From Okapia johnstoni (lineage: Eukaryota; Chordata; Mammalia; Artiodactyla; Giraffidae): a DNA stretch of 64,000 nt. The stretch is from NCBI GenBank assembly GCA_024291935.2, contig CM044313.1, forward strand, positions 83,203,001 to 83,267,000. The letters are read 5' to 3'. A program made the translations under genes and the position numbers. Of the stretch, positions 22,111 to 33,836 are shown piece after piece; position 1 is the stretch's first letter; the number at the start of each line of letters is the position of its first letter. A model generated the notes under the pieces. It did not search any database. It had not been told where the DNA came from and worked only from the letters and a program-made list of their open reading frames with translations.

Positions 22111-24778
22111 TGAGCAATACAAGGTTAGAAATGGATTCAGTATCTTGTGACTTAAAAGCCCATTTAACCTTGCTGCTCCTCCTGCTTTGTTTCCCAGAGA
22201 AAATGTGAGAGGAAGAACACTGTGTGGAAGAGAAGAATTGCGAGTCTGAAACATATTTCACACCCAAAGAAATAGCGGGGGAAAAAAAGGTCAAATCCAT
22301 TCTTTTACCTCTGTCTCAGGAATGAAAAAGTCAATTTTTAATTATATGGGTAAGGTTGACCAGGGGCTAACCTATCAAAAATGCTGAGTTCAGGGTTGGA
22401 GATTAAATATGGAGAGAGGCTCAATTTATTACTATTTGGAAGGAATAAACATCCGTACATAAAAAAGAGACTGGAATCTCTTTGCCTCCAGCCTGCCCTT
22501 GACCGTGAGGTGAACAGTGTAAAGTATGATCTTTTGGGGGCAATAAATGAACAGCTAGTGGACAGCATGACCCGTAGTGTATGCTATATATTCTTGGATG
22601 CTGATCAAATGTGGAGATCATGTGGGTATCACCATCTGCTGACACCTCTATCCTTCTGAGGCACAGATCTGCTCAGGTCATATAACATCCTTAGACGCCT
22701 ACAAAGGGCTAGTTTTCTTTGTCTTATGATAACACAGACCCTAAATCCCTAGTCTGACTTACTCTTTTCCAAATGACGGTCTGTGATTGATAACCATTTA
22801 TTAAACATATTCCTCTGCTTACCCACCTTGTTCAGCTGCCTAAAATCTGCTCTGGAACAGGCAAGCTTTAAATAAACAAACTGGGTTCATTCATTCTTAA
22901 ACATACTATCTTGCCAAACAGCTATTTTTCTGCATGTTTAAAAATATAAGATGGCTAAGTGGCAATGTAGTCTTAAATACACAAATCTATGTGGATTTTT
23001 TTGCAAAATGAGATAAATTTTGCTCTTTACCATCTTATCAGCATGATTCCACAGTACTCCCCAAGCATCAGAAATCACATTGAATAAGGCACTAACTGTG
23101 ATGAGACACAGCTAGGGGAAAGAAGGGTGCATTGGGACCCTCCTCTCCATTCAGATGTTGGGCAAAAATATCAACATGAAATCCCAGCATGAGGGGCCAG
23201 ATTTTCGAGTTCTGCTGATCAGAACAGGTTCACAGCTAGTACACTCAAGTTCAGATAGAGGACAACATGACATTAGGAACTGGGCGAGGGGAGTGGGAGG
23301 GAATCCCTTCCAAAAGAACCTTCTGCTTTATTTGCCAAAGTGTTTCAGTAAACTAAAAGCAGCAAAGCTAGCCAGAGAAGCTGGAGGGGATTTAATGGTT
23401 TGTGGTGGGGCATAGCATGTGGCCACGAACCCTATCAGAGTTATCATGTGGCCAAGCTGGGGAAGGATTGTGTATCTCTGAGAACCAAGTAGATCATATG
23501 GAAATTTGCCTCTTTCTCCCCATGCTTCCTGTCACCTTCATTCATATTGTGTTCACATCACTTCTTAATTAGGGGAGTATATTATGATACTTCAATGGGT
23601 CATTACAAACTATAACCGAAATAAAGTTGAGTGATTTGTTTCCACTAAAGACACCTTGATTGAGGTGGTTATTAGTAAACTGTAAAGTACAATGAGGATA
23701 ATTGATATGAGTGCTATCATTATTTAGTGACGTCTTCAAATTTTCCCACTAATTTTCCTGTGATTAAAGAAAATTACTTGCATTTAGCCAGTTGAGTATG
23801 AAAAGAAAAATGGTTTGTCAAAGTATAAAATTGCTATTTATACTTAAACTATTACTAAAATTTATACTTCATAATAAACTGTTACATATTTTTAGATATC
23901 TGCTTCTTAATAAAACAGCTGAAAAATGTTTTCCATAGTTCAAAACATAAATATTCAAAAAGAATACATTTTTAGCAATTGAAAGCAAGAAACAGTGCAA
24001 ATATCAATTCTGTTAGTACAACAAGAGGCACAAAGTAATACAAAGTTCCCAATGTCCACAGTTTCCTTTTCCTGATCAAAGAATAACAAAAACAGTAAAA
24101 CAAGTATTTTATAATAAATTGAAATTGCATAATTTTCTTAGTTAATATCCTAAAATGTGACTGAAGTATAGTTTCTTACATGTGTTACAGTATATTCAGT
24201 TCTTGGCCCTTAATTTTGAGTTAAAAAAGAAAACATTTGGAAATGAGATTGTTTTTCATTTGTTCCTTGAATACAAGACAGTATTTATTTGGTTTTCATT
24301 GCTATAAATAAATTACTCATTTAAGGCTTGTTTCTCTGAAATGAAGGGTTTATGCAATCAATCATGCATAAAATTTGTTATTTTCCCCCACTTAGTCCAG
24401 TAGCTGCTCACAGAGAAATTGTATGAGTTGTTAGTTTTCACCGTCATTACTGCAAACTGGAGACAGAAGAGTAAGGGAGAAACATAGAAATCAGATAAGA
24501 GGAAAACTCTAAATGTACCAGAACGGGAGATAGCAATAAAACTGTCGACTTCGAAATGAAATCACAGGACAATATTTCCTTACAAATATATGGGCGTAGA
24601 GGAGCCACCCAAATCACAGAATTATCCTTTTGTTGTTGTTGCTGGCTCTGATATATTGCTTTGACTGAAAAAGTGGGAATTTTCTAACTTTGGGCTTGAA
24701 ACAATGGCATACACAGTTAAAAAAAAAGATGAGGGAATAGAGTATTATAAAAAACATCTTTAAACCTTATGAAAGAGA
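22111..24778. other. repeat-poor non-coding DNA, 2.7 kb
   Basis: No SINE, LINE or LTR recognised. The second half (about 23,560-24,780) is very AT-rich. Small open frames here show no domains. Confidence 0.4.
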
Positions 24779-25006
24779 TTAACAAGGAGCAATCTCTTGG
24801 ACTGACCAGGTGGTTGGAACATTTTCTTCCACTCTGATCTCCTCAACTGGCTTCTGATACTTAGCGGCTCCCTCAAGTATTTCAAAGTCTAAACCTATGG
24901 AAGCGAGCAAGCAATCAATCAGTAGGTCATTGACTTCAGTGTGGGAAGTCCCCTCATCCCCCAGTGATATTGAGAATGGGCCTTGGTATTGCACACCTGT
25001 GGGTAA
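24779..25006 (-). pseudogene. unidentified gene-like frame (about 75-85 codons)
   Basis: The minus strand is open upstream to a stop near 25,045 and ends at TAA 24,779-24,781. No ATG was found; a GTG lies at 24,992-24,994. Residues such as SISLGDEGTSHTEVNDLLID and the acidic C-terminal EEIRVEENVPTTW have a natural protein-like composition. The plus strand is also open in another frame over most of the segment, so direction is uncertain. I do not recognise the family. It could be a fragment of a processed pseudogene, a retroelement gag piece, or chance. Confidence 0.25.
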
Positions 25007-25084
25007 TATAGTGCTTGGGTACAGGATGCTTTGGCTGATTTAGAACAAGATGATTTTTATGTAGCTGCAAAACCACAAGGAGCA

Positions 25085-25149
25085 TATATAACTGTATGTA
25101 TAGTTATAAATATACATAAAGAGTATATATACACATGTATATATATACA
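25085..25149 (+). repeat. (TATACA)-type AT/GT-rich simple repeat, left part
   Basis: Imperfect 'atatataactgtatgtatag' and 'tatacacatgtatatatata' pattern, continuing after the SINE at 25,363-25,455. The SINE probably landed within a microsatellite. Confidence 0.75.
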
Positions 25150-25362
25150 CGTCTCTAACCACTCAGACGGTAAAGAATCTGCTTGCATTGCAGGAGATAT
25201 GGGTTCAGTCCCTGGGTTGAGAAGATCCCTTGGAGAAGGGAACGGCAACCTACTCCAGTATTCTTGCCTGGAGAATTCCATGGACAGAGGAGCCTGGTGA
25301 GCTACAGTCTGTGGAGTTGCAAAGAGTTGGACACAACTGAGCAAAACTTTTACTTTCACTTT
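25150..25362 (+). mobile_element. Bov-tA SINE inside a microsatellite
   Basis: The head is diverged (ctctaaccactcagacggta). The body 'aatctgcttgcattgcagga', 'cagtattcttgcctggagaa' and the tail to 'cttttactttcactttt' are intact. The flanks on both sides are TATACA-type repeats. Confidence 0.9.
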
Positions 25363-25455
25363 TCATATACATGTATATGTGCAAATCTATATACACATGT
25401 ATGTATATTTGTGTGCATGTATGTAGATATATATACACACACATATATACATATA
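25363..25455 (+). repeat. (TATACA)-type simple repeat, right part
   Basis: 'catatacatgtatatgtgca' to 'acacacacatatatacatat', continuing the pattern left of the SINE. A 12-bp SINE-head-like scrap (ggcttccctggt) lies at 25,501-25,512. Confidence 0.75.
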
Positions 25456-25828
25456 GACTTGTTTACAAATGTAATTTGGGTTAAATGTAATGTATATGTA
25501 GGCTTCCCTGGTAATTTGGGTTGATCATCTTTATAATATTGGAAGCCTAAGTAAAAAGGTCTGGGCTTAGAAAATAAGACACTTTTATAAACTATAAAGA
25601 AATACATGGACAAGGGCGGGGGAGGGTGTCACAGAATAAGTGAAACAAAGAGTGGGAAGGAATGAATGCTGATACTCAGTGATTTACAGTGAAATCCTCG
25701 AGTTATTAAGGAACCCAGTGGTGGACTGGAGATATTATTTCCCCTTCTACCTTCTTTCTTTTCTAGCTGTATTGTATTCTGAATGGCAGATATTAGGAAA
25801 ATAGCATCTTAACTGTTAGTAAAAACAA

Positions 25829-26112
25829 ATCAACCCTAAATATTCATTGGAAGGACTGATGCTAAAATGAAGTTCCAATACTTTGGGCACCTGATGTGAA
25901 GAGCTGACTCACTGGAAAAGACCTTGATGCTGGGAAACATCAAAGGCAAAAGAAGGGGGTGGCAGAGGATGAGTTGGTTACATAGCATCACTGAGTTAAT
26001 GGACGTGAATTTGAGCAAACTTCGGGAGACAGTGGAGGCTAGAGGAGCCTAGCATGCTGCAGTCCATGGGGTGGCAAAGAGTCGGACATGACTAAGGGAC
26101 TGAAAAACAATA
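25829..26112 (+). mobile_element. BovB LINE 3' fragment
   Basis: 'attcattggaaggactgatg', 'ctggaaaagaccttgatgct' and 'cggacatgactaagggactg' mark the extreme 3' end of BovB. It is diverged and 5'-truncated at about 25,829. Confidence 0.88.
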
Positions 26113-26635
26113 ACAATGACAGGTTTCCTTTGGTGTTATTACTCTGGATACTTTCCCATTCTCAATCTGAGATAGTTTTGCTAAATTTAAAGATATGACT
26201 TAATTATCACACATACATACACTCAATATATGTGACAAGACACTGAAGTCACAACAAAATCCATTAAAAATACAGAAATTTTTTTTTTAAAGTTTTATCT
26301 CTGTGTATAGAAATTTACAAATTTACCTATTTTCTTTTCTGGTATTATTTTAGTATAATCTTTTCATGTTTTTAAGAACCTAATGCATTGTAAGATTTTG
26401 TTACAACTAGGACAAGAGTAACGTATTAATCAAGAATAAAAATATACCCTTAAATACATTTGTTATTAGGCTGGAAGTTTATAAATTTATAGATCTTAAA
26501 ATATGATATTATATCAAATATTAAGATACACTATGAACAGAATAATAACATTATGAAAAGAGAAATTTTGAGATATTGATTATCATTATAATGTTCTATT
26601 CGCTTAAAAGCCATCAGGATGGAAATTAATAATTC
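26113..26635. other. AT-rich non-coding DNA
   Basis: No repeat or coding frame recognised. Poly-T lies at 26,281-26,289. Confidence 0.45.
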
Positions 26636-27010
26636 AGCCATTCATTGAAAATTACTTTTGTGTTCCTAATACGTCCCAGACATAAAGTCCTGCCTCATGG
26701 AGTTTGCATTCTGGTGGAGTAGATGGACTGTGAACAAGTGAATGGATAGGTAAGTAATATATTTTTGGATCACTGATGAAGACTATGTAGACAAATGGAC
26801 AATGTAAAGGGATACGGAGTTATGGAATGAGGAGCAGCTATTTTGTGAGGTCAAGGAAGACTTCTCTGTGAAGAAACTGGAATCATGAAGAGCCAGTCAT
26901 GGGAAGAAATGATGAAATTTCTAGTAAAGGAAACAGCAAGTGCTGTGGCCATGGAGGGAGCAAATTTTCCAAGGTCTTAATAGAGCAAGGTAAGAGTAAT
27001 TGAAGTAGGC
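26636..27010 (-). mobile_element. LINE L2 3' fragment, antisense
   Basis: The order 'ccattcattgaaaattactt', 'cccagacataaagtcctgcc', 'catggagtttgcattctggt', 'ggtcaaggaagacttctctg' and 'ggaaacagcaagtgctgtgg' follows the antisense L2 3' end. This is old mammalian LINE sequence with no coding capacity. Confidence 0.75.
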
Positions 27011-27171
27011 GGTGAGATGACAGGAGACTGATATTAGTAACATTAAGTAATAATAAATAGAATAAGCAAAGTTTGGTAATTTAAATGTTTATAACATATT
27101 TCTTTCCTCATAGCTTTTATACTTTAAAAGATTATTTTTTTGATATAAAATATGCTCCTTATAATATACAG

Positions 27172-27322
27172 TCTCTCTATGTATGTATCTCTGTGTGTGC
27201 ATGTGTCTGTATGTGCACATGTGTTTGTATGTGTATATATATGTGTGGATATGTATGGATGCATAAATGTATATGCACATATGTGTATATAGTGTATACA
27301 TGTGAATGTATGTGTGTATTCA
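27172..27322 (+). repeat. (TG/TA)n-rich simple repeat
   Basis: Imperfect TGTA/TGTG tract of about 150 bp. Open frames with many Cys, Val and Tyr on both strands here come from the repeat. Confidence 0.85.
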
Positions 27323-27344
27323 CATTGCATGTTAAAACCATGGC

Positions 27345-27605
27345 ATAGTGGAGTTAGGATTGGCACTTAGTATGAATACTGACTCATGTCCCAGCCCTGA
27401 CTTTTGAAAGGTTATTTAAGCCCTGCATGCCTCAGTTTCCTCATCTGTACAATGGGAATTAGTACAGTACCTACTTTGCATGGATGGTATGAGGATTAAA
27501 TGAATTTATATATATGTGTGCACATATAGATATATATCTTAAAACAGTGGCTGGCATATAGTATATGTAGCAAAAAGTCTTAGTGTTATGCAACTGTTAT
27601 TTTTA
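27345..27605 (+). mobile_element. MIR SINE
   Basis: 'gccctgacttttgaaaggtt', 'catgcctcagtttcctcatc' and 'tgtacaatgggaattagtac' form the MIR core, then 'ggatggtatgaggattaaat' and 'cagtggctggcatatagtat'. A short TA/TG repeat interrupts the 3' half. Confidence 0.8.
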
Positions 27606-27855
27606 TAATTTTCTTAACAAGCAGCATTTTATCCAAGTGATTAGAATATGTTATAATTTCAAATTTCAATTTACACTCCCATAAGCAAAACCAATAATCA
27701 AAAAGCTTGACAATATTTTTTCACTGGCTACTCATATGCATTTACTTGGCAAACCAATTTGAACTCTCATTTATTTTTGGAATATTTCAAGCTTAAAGAC
27801 AACCCTTCTGCTTCTCAATTGGGAAGATTAAATGGTTCTGTCCTGGAGAGAGTGT

Positions 27856-27918
27856 TAGTGGAAGTGCTGGTCCCTCAGTTGTGTCTATTTGCGACCCCAT
27901 GGACTATAGCCCACCTGG
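27856..27918 (-). mobile_element. Bov-tA SINE scrap, antisense
   Basis: Only 'gtccctcagttgtgtctatt', 'tgcgaccccatggactatag' and 'cccacctgga' remain. Confidence 0.75.
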
Positions 27919-30900
27919 AGAGAAGGTGCAGCCAAAAATGTTTTCTAGGGGTTAAGGGTGTATTAAACATGTGCCCACTTGAGGGAGCTCCAAGATTTCT
28001 CCAAAACCCTGGTCTTCTAAGCCTTGTCAACCCTGGGACTGGGTGCCACAACACTGGGCTTGGGTTTCATACTTTCATACTTTCCTTTGGAAGGAAAAAT
28101 TTAAAGGTCCAGAGTTAAAGTCTGGAAAAGAAAAGTATTGGGTAGTAAAACTGATAATTATTTTACTGTTTTCCAGTTATGTATTTAATTGAGGGGAACA
28201 GAAACACTTTTTGGAGAACTTCAAACAGCTCAGCTGGAAGCACAGGAATTAGCATTAAGTGAAATATTTATGGGGGCTTAATACTGTTTAAGACTCATTT
28301 TTTCCTTGCCTTAAGACAAGAAGTCAAATTAACCTTTTCTAATTAAAGAGTTGGATACAAAGTAGTGTGAGACCAGAAGCAGGAGCTAAATGGGAATGTC
28401 TTGAAGTGTGAAAAAGTCATTTGACATAAGGGTCAAGAATGAAAGATACAAAAGAATCCCCATAGAACAAGAGAAACAAATCAGGGTGATTTAAAAATGA
28501 ATATAATTATGATAGGCTTACTATCATTCCTTCCTAAATGAGTATCTTTCCTCTTAGGGCAGAGTTCTAAAACTGGACGTGATAATACCCTTCTGTCTGT
28601 CTCTGTTAGTGGTTCAGCTACAAAGGAAGTACAAATGCAACATCCCAAGTGAACTGGGATCACTTCATATGTTCACTAAATATGATTCATGGGAATTCTG
28701 GCTCAGAGAACAGCAATCCATTAAGGATATCAGAAAAGAAAGTCCCAAATCCTAGGGGCTCCAGGCCACTCTTCTCCTTTTGTCTAAACCACTACCTGGA
28801 GACACAATGATTTGCTTAAGATATCAACTTTATACACATATTTTAATTCTTACTGCATCATGAATGAACTGTTGAGAAGAGTCTGAAGAGCCTATAAATC
28901 ACTATTGGCTGAGTCATCTAAATATGAAAATCAGGCAATACATTTGCCACCCAGAATAGGAAAATATTGCATTAGAATATATTTCCAATAAAAGAAAACC
29001 ATAATTAAAATATAATCATACAATTAGAAGTAAATTAAAAAGAGCACATAAGGTTTCCAGCATAGTCTTTTTATACTTAGATCTTAAATTTTAACGAGTT
29101 TGATTTAACCCAGCTTTAAGCATTTTGCACAAAGATTCATGTCAATCTTTTCATTCACACTTCATGAACTCTCCTACCATTGTTTCTTTATTAATTAACA
29201 TAGAATATTTTTACTTGGGTGGTAGACAGTATTGCTAAGCTACTATTGTATGCATCTCAAATTTCCCTTAAGCCTTATCTTGATTTTGATTAAATTGAAT
29301 GGATTTGTTGTGCTACTTGAGAACAGAATCAGGATTATCCTGCAGGTGGTTTTTTAAATCATTTTTGTTTTGTTTTGGTCATTTCTATTTTTCATGCAGC
29401 ATTTGTTTCTTTTTGCTTTGGCTGTAAGTTTCTTCTTTCATTTTTCATTAGTACATCACCTCATGGTCTGAAATACCTTCTGCTGCTTTCTTAAATGTTA
29501 AACAAGACAATATGCCTATTGAAGAAGCCTAATGCATCTGTATTCTCTCTTAAAAAATAAATTGGAAGCATATTTTAAGAGTGCTCAACATAAGCAGTTT
29601 AATATGTAATCAGAGAGGCTGTTTCTCTAGCAAGTGGAAATAAGCCAGACTTTTTGGAGATTGTCTCTGTCTGTGATGGCTACATAGACAGGCCTGTGCA
29701 CAGGGTGTTAACACAGCATCCATCATCCCTCAGTGATTCTCTATGTCTTTTAGGAGAAGTTATCAACTCGACAGAGAGGGCTTTCTTCATGTGTATATTG
29801 AGTTAAGCTTTTGATTTGCCATGTAGACCCCGAATATTACCCTGAATGAGTACTTGGGGGAATACACAGGCCCTAGGCTTCTCAACTACTGCTTCTAAAT
29901 TGGGACTTTAGGGCTTTCCGTGCAAAAGAGAAAGTGAATTCTCTCCAACTGGGGTATTCTGCAATGCGTGGGATCATTGTTATCTTGACTCTGTTGTGGA
30001 GACAAGCCACAGTAGCAGCAGAGATAGCATCAGCCCATTAAGCTCCAATATGGTGTTCAAAGAATACGGAAGACAGATTTAATTATGAAACAGATGACAC
30101 TACTCAATCCTAATTGTCATACCAGGATCGAGTTGAGGGGCTGTTAATCACCAGCCAGGAGACTGGATAGCAAAGCACCTGACGTCACCAAAGACAAGAA
30201 GCATCAGACCATAATTACATTGCACCTTAATAATCCCAATTAGGAACAACAACAACAGAAACAAATAGAAATTTCTTTTTATGTTGTGTAACATTAAGAA
30301 CTGGGAAATCTTTATTTAGTTACTATGATAGTAGGCAATTAGATTTCTCTTTCTCATAGTTAATACTTTCACTAAGAAACCCTTAGGTGGAAGTCTGGAG
30401 TTTCTTTAGTTCTCACAAGTATTTTCAGAGTTACAATTCTTTTTACACAAAAATTAACCACATTTATTGGTTTAGCCAACAATATCAGGGGAACCAGAGG
30501 CCTATAAAAGCTTTCAAATTGGCATCAGCCATATAGTCATAAGAGCCAAGCTGCCTTAACAACTTGTTTCAAATGCCTAACAGCTCCGGAGAGAAAATAT
30601 TTTCCTGAGCCCACAGTTCCTCATCTGTTTTGCTTTTCTGCAAACTTCACAAAGATGATGGGCAATATGCCTCTTCTCATATATACCAATCTATTTTGGC
30701 CAAACATTTAATTTCTAATCAGTATGGTGACCAGAAGTGGAGAACAAGAATAGAATAGAAAAACACAGGAGTTGGAGTCAAACACTTTGTTTGCAATCTT
30801 TGTTTTGTCCCTTCTTTCTTTATCACTAAGTTCCTTAACCTTCTTCTTTAGACTCAGAATTTGGCAATTGGATGGAAAAGTAGATTAAGAAATATAACAT

Positions 30901-30984
30901 GGTTATGACAGTTTGTCACTTTGGAAATGCCATACAACTCTATTCAGCATTACATGAGCTTGGACTAAACATTAGAATGGGAAA
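27919..30984. other. repeat-poor block, 3.1 kb, with a perfect CRE
   Basis: No interspersed repeat is recognised over about 3 kb. It has no protein-like frame. A palindromic CRE (TGACGTCA, 30,180-30,187) sits among homeodomain-like and E-box-like cores at about 30,080-30,250. An AP-1 core TGAGTCA lies at 28,910-28,916. Regulatory function is inference. Confidence 0.4.
30180..30187. promoter_or_regulatory. consensus CRE palindrome
   Basis: TGACGTCA is the full CREB/ATF site with its central CpG kept. The flanking sequence 'caaagcacctgacgtcacca' lies in unmethylated-looking context only in the sense that the CpG persists. Binding is not shown. Confidence 0.4.
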
Positions 30985-31205
30985 AGAATTAACCTTAATC
31001 GAACACCTACTAAGGGTCTGTTGTAATGCTAGGTAATTTTGCATTTTTATGCTCTATACGAGGTTTGATTTTCTCCATGTTTCAGGTGAGGAAACACTCA
31101 TGGAGAGGTTAAATGATATGTCTAAGATCATATTGTTATTGGTAAAGTCGGGGTAGGAATCTAGATATGCCTAGGCCTGGAATCACACTTTTTTCCATTT
31201 CTCCA
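30985..31205 (-). mobile_element. MIR SINE, antisense
   Basis: 'cgaacacctactaagggtct', 'catgtttcaggtgaggaaac' and 'tggagaggttaaatgatatg' match the antisense MIR layout. Confidence 0.7.
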
Positions 31206-31270
31206 ATTTTGGAATTAAGGTGAATGCAGTTTCCTTCTTCATCTGATTCAACTCCCAAGTCCTACACAGA

Positions 31271-31770
31271 TGTGTGGTTAGCAGAATACTGGTCCCCTAA
31301 ATATGCCCATGTTCCAATCCCCAGAACCAGGGAATATGTTCCCTTACATGGCAAAGGCACTCTGCAGATGTGATTACGTTCAAAATCTTGAGATAGGGAG
31401 ATTAGCCTGGATTATCTGAGTGGGTCCAGTGTAATTATAGGGGATTATAAGAGGGAGGCAGGAGAATTAAAAAAAAGAGATGTGATTATGGGGCACAAAT
31501 CAGAGAGAAAGGGGTCTGAAGATGCTACTCTGCTGGGTTTGAAGATGGAAGATGGGGCCACGAGCTAACGCTATGCTGGTGACATCTAGAAGTTAAAAAA
31601 GGCAAAGAAATGGATCCTCCCTAGAGTCCCAAAGGGTACATGCCCTACTGACAGGATAATTTTAGCCCAGTGTGACTTTTGACCCATGAAACTGTAAGAA
31701 GATAAACTTGTGTTGTGTTAAGCCACTAAGTTGTTATAATTTGTTATAGCAGCAATAGGCAACTGATACA
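31271..31770 (+). mobile_element. MaLR (MLT1/MST-like) LTR
   Basis: About 500 bp with TG at 31,271 and CA at 31,769-31,770. Diagnostic blocks are 'actctgcagatgtgattacg', 'cctggattatctgagtgggt' and the 3' end 'gttaagccactaagttgtta' with 'gcaataggcaactgataca'. MaLR LTRs belong to the class III (ERVL) superfamily of non-autonomous retroelements. The polyadenylation region is degenerate (aagataaacttg). No clean 5-bp TSD was found. It is an old solo LTR. Confidence 0.75.
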
Positions 31771-33020
31771 GGATCCCTGCCTTTTCAAGGGCCCTCAAGC
31801 TTTGCTTGTCCAGATATAGGTGGTTCAGGTAGAGGAGGTGGATGGATCTTGGAAGCTGGGTAGTTGGCAGGCAGGGAGTGTCTGAGAAGCACAACCACAT
31901 ATTGTGGCTAGGATGGGATTTACACTTGCTTTTTAAGAGAGATATTTATTATTGGGGTTGGAGGCCACTGAAGTGTAAATTCTGGAGGAAGCCTAGGCTT
32001 GTGATATTTAGAAGGAGGTGAAGGGATTAGCGTATCACCTCTGATACACTGCCAGGGAGGGGAGGAGGTCTATACTTTAGACTTCTAGGAGAACCAGAAA
32101 ATGTTTCTGTTCCAGAACATAAGGAACAGTGGCCTTCCCAAATTCCAGAGCTTGTAATCTCCAAATACATAATCTCTTTTTAGTTATATCCATGTACTTT
32201 TGTACTAACATACAGTACATGGGATTGAGCAACCAAAAAAAAATTGAAAGTATAGGTGACAAAAACCAATTAATTTAGGTTCAAACTTTTCATCCCAAAC
32301 CCCAATAGGTTAACTTCCACATCCACCGTGGAGGAGTGTAGAGCATAGAGGAGGCATGGGAAAACATGACCCGATGGGCGGAGCGTGCCTCCCTTCATAT
32401 TTTACTTTCTTTGTCTCTCACCAGATTTGGTTTAAAAAAGGGGTGAAGTGGGAAAGGGTAAGATGAAACCTGCACTCTTCTGAGTTAGCACATGACCTCG
32501 GGTAAGAGAGCATGACCTTCGACGGCTGCCGAGCCCTGCTTAAAGGCAGCATAACATAACATACTGAACTGGAAGAAGGGGCAAATTTCCAGGGAGGAAC
32601 AGTTTTCAGGTTTCGAGATTATAAACAGACTCACCATTTTCTTATGAAAGTCATGAGATCCTGTTTCTTCATGTTTGATTCTGAGGAGCATAAAATACTG
32701 CAAAATCCTTAATTAGTTTTACAGAGTGATTTGACTGCATAATAATGAGAATCGTGAGATTTTACCACTCTCATCTTTCTTCTTCAAAGGGCTAATTTTC
32801 CACAACATGTTTGTGGTCCTAAACAATTTTTGAAAATAATGAGGAAAATGAGTTTGTGTCCCTAGTTTGTAAAGGCATTCCACCAGTTCAGTAGGGGGAA
32901 TGAACTTACAGCTTTCCTACCATCAGACCCCTGAAGGGAGAAGCGGGTCAAAAATGTGGGTGCACTGTGGGCAGAAGCAAAAGGGACTCTAAGTAAGAGA
33001 ACTGGTCCATGGTCACAGAC
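31771..33020. other. unannotated non-coding DNA
   Basis: No repeat or gene supported across 1.25 kb. Open frames on the minus strand (32,077-32,262; 32,485-32,703) show no domain. Confidence 0.4.
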
Positions 33021-33063
33021 CACCGCCCCCCCCCCCGCCCCGCCCCCCCCCCCCCACCGCCCC
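33021..33063 (-). repeat. C-rich tract (C11-G-C4-G-C13)
   Basis: On the plus strand C11 (33,026-33,036), G, C4, G, C13 (33,043-33,055), then ACCGCCCC. The minus strand is therefore a long G-run able to form a G-quadruplex, and the plus strand can form an i-motif. Pro/Gly-rich frames here are artefacts. Confidence 0.95.
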
Positions 33064-33424
33064 ATCTTGCAATGTGCTGTGTGAACACAGTCAGGTCACA
33101 CAATGTCTCTGTGCTTTGTTTTCTTTCTTTAAGAAGGGAACCTCTCACAGGAAGAGATGGTCCTCATATCTCATCCTTAAGAAATAATCTATTTTTACAA
33201 CCTGTTTATGAGATACTAGAGTGTATTTTTCTGTGAAATGAGAATATTTCTTTTCAAACTGTAATATCCAAGGAGCTATTCAATTATATCTAAGCTAAAA
33301 AGTGTTAGACTTTGAGGAAAAACCCTACTTTAGTACAATGAAAAATTAGAGCAGAACCCAGGACTGTAAATTGCTCTTACTAATTAATTATATCTGGGGT
33401 AAGATGAACAGAGCCCATATCTGG
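33064..33424. other. unannotated non-coding DNA
   Basis: Nothing recognised between the C-rich tract and the next MIR. Confidence 0.4.
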
Positions 33425-33590
33425 GATGTGAATGTTGGTCCATCTACTTGTGAGCTACTCAACTTTAGGAAAGCTATTTAATCTCTGTATTCTTCAGATT
33501 CTTATGCAAAATATGGAGAAAATCACGCCTAGTATACATTATCACTGTGAACATCTTCTGAATATGTAACATAGTTGGCATAGTGATGTC
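33425..33590 (+). mobile_element. MIR SINE fragment
   Basis: 'gtccatctacttgtgagcta', 'ctttaggaaagctatttaat' and 'ctctgtattcttcagattct' follow the MIR core. Highly diverged. Confidence 0.55.
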
Positions 33591-33836
33591 TAGAGTGGGC
33601 TCTTGTGTTGTGTCTATAGCAGTAACAATATCATCAAGCCCAAAGGATACATCATTATAACCTCTGTAAACCTAAGGGATGATGTAAGCCCCTTGTATTT
33701 GTTTTATGCAGTCTCTCCTATAAACACAAGGCTCAGAGTCATTTATTCATCAAGATAGAGCAGTTAGAACAGAAATCAAGCCATATAAGGACATGATTAC
33801 CAGAAAACCAATCGCTGGACAGATAGCTCCTTAAAA

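Noticed and set aside
25501..25512. Second SINE after the 25.15-kb copy
   Set aside because: Only 12 bases resemble the SINE head, which is too short to call an element.
27085..27366. Cys/Val- and His/Thr-rich frames on both strands
   Set aside because: Produced by the TG/TA simple repeat.
32862..33236. Gly-rich and Pro-rich frames
   Set aside because: Translations of the C/G-run, not protein.
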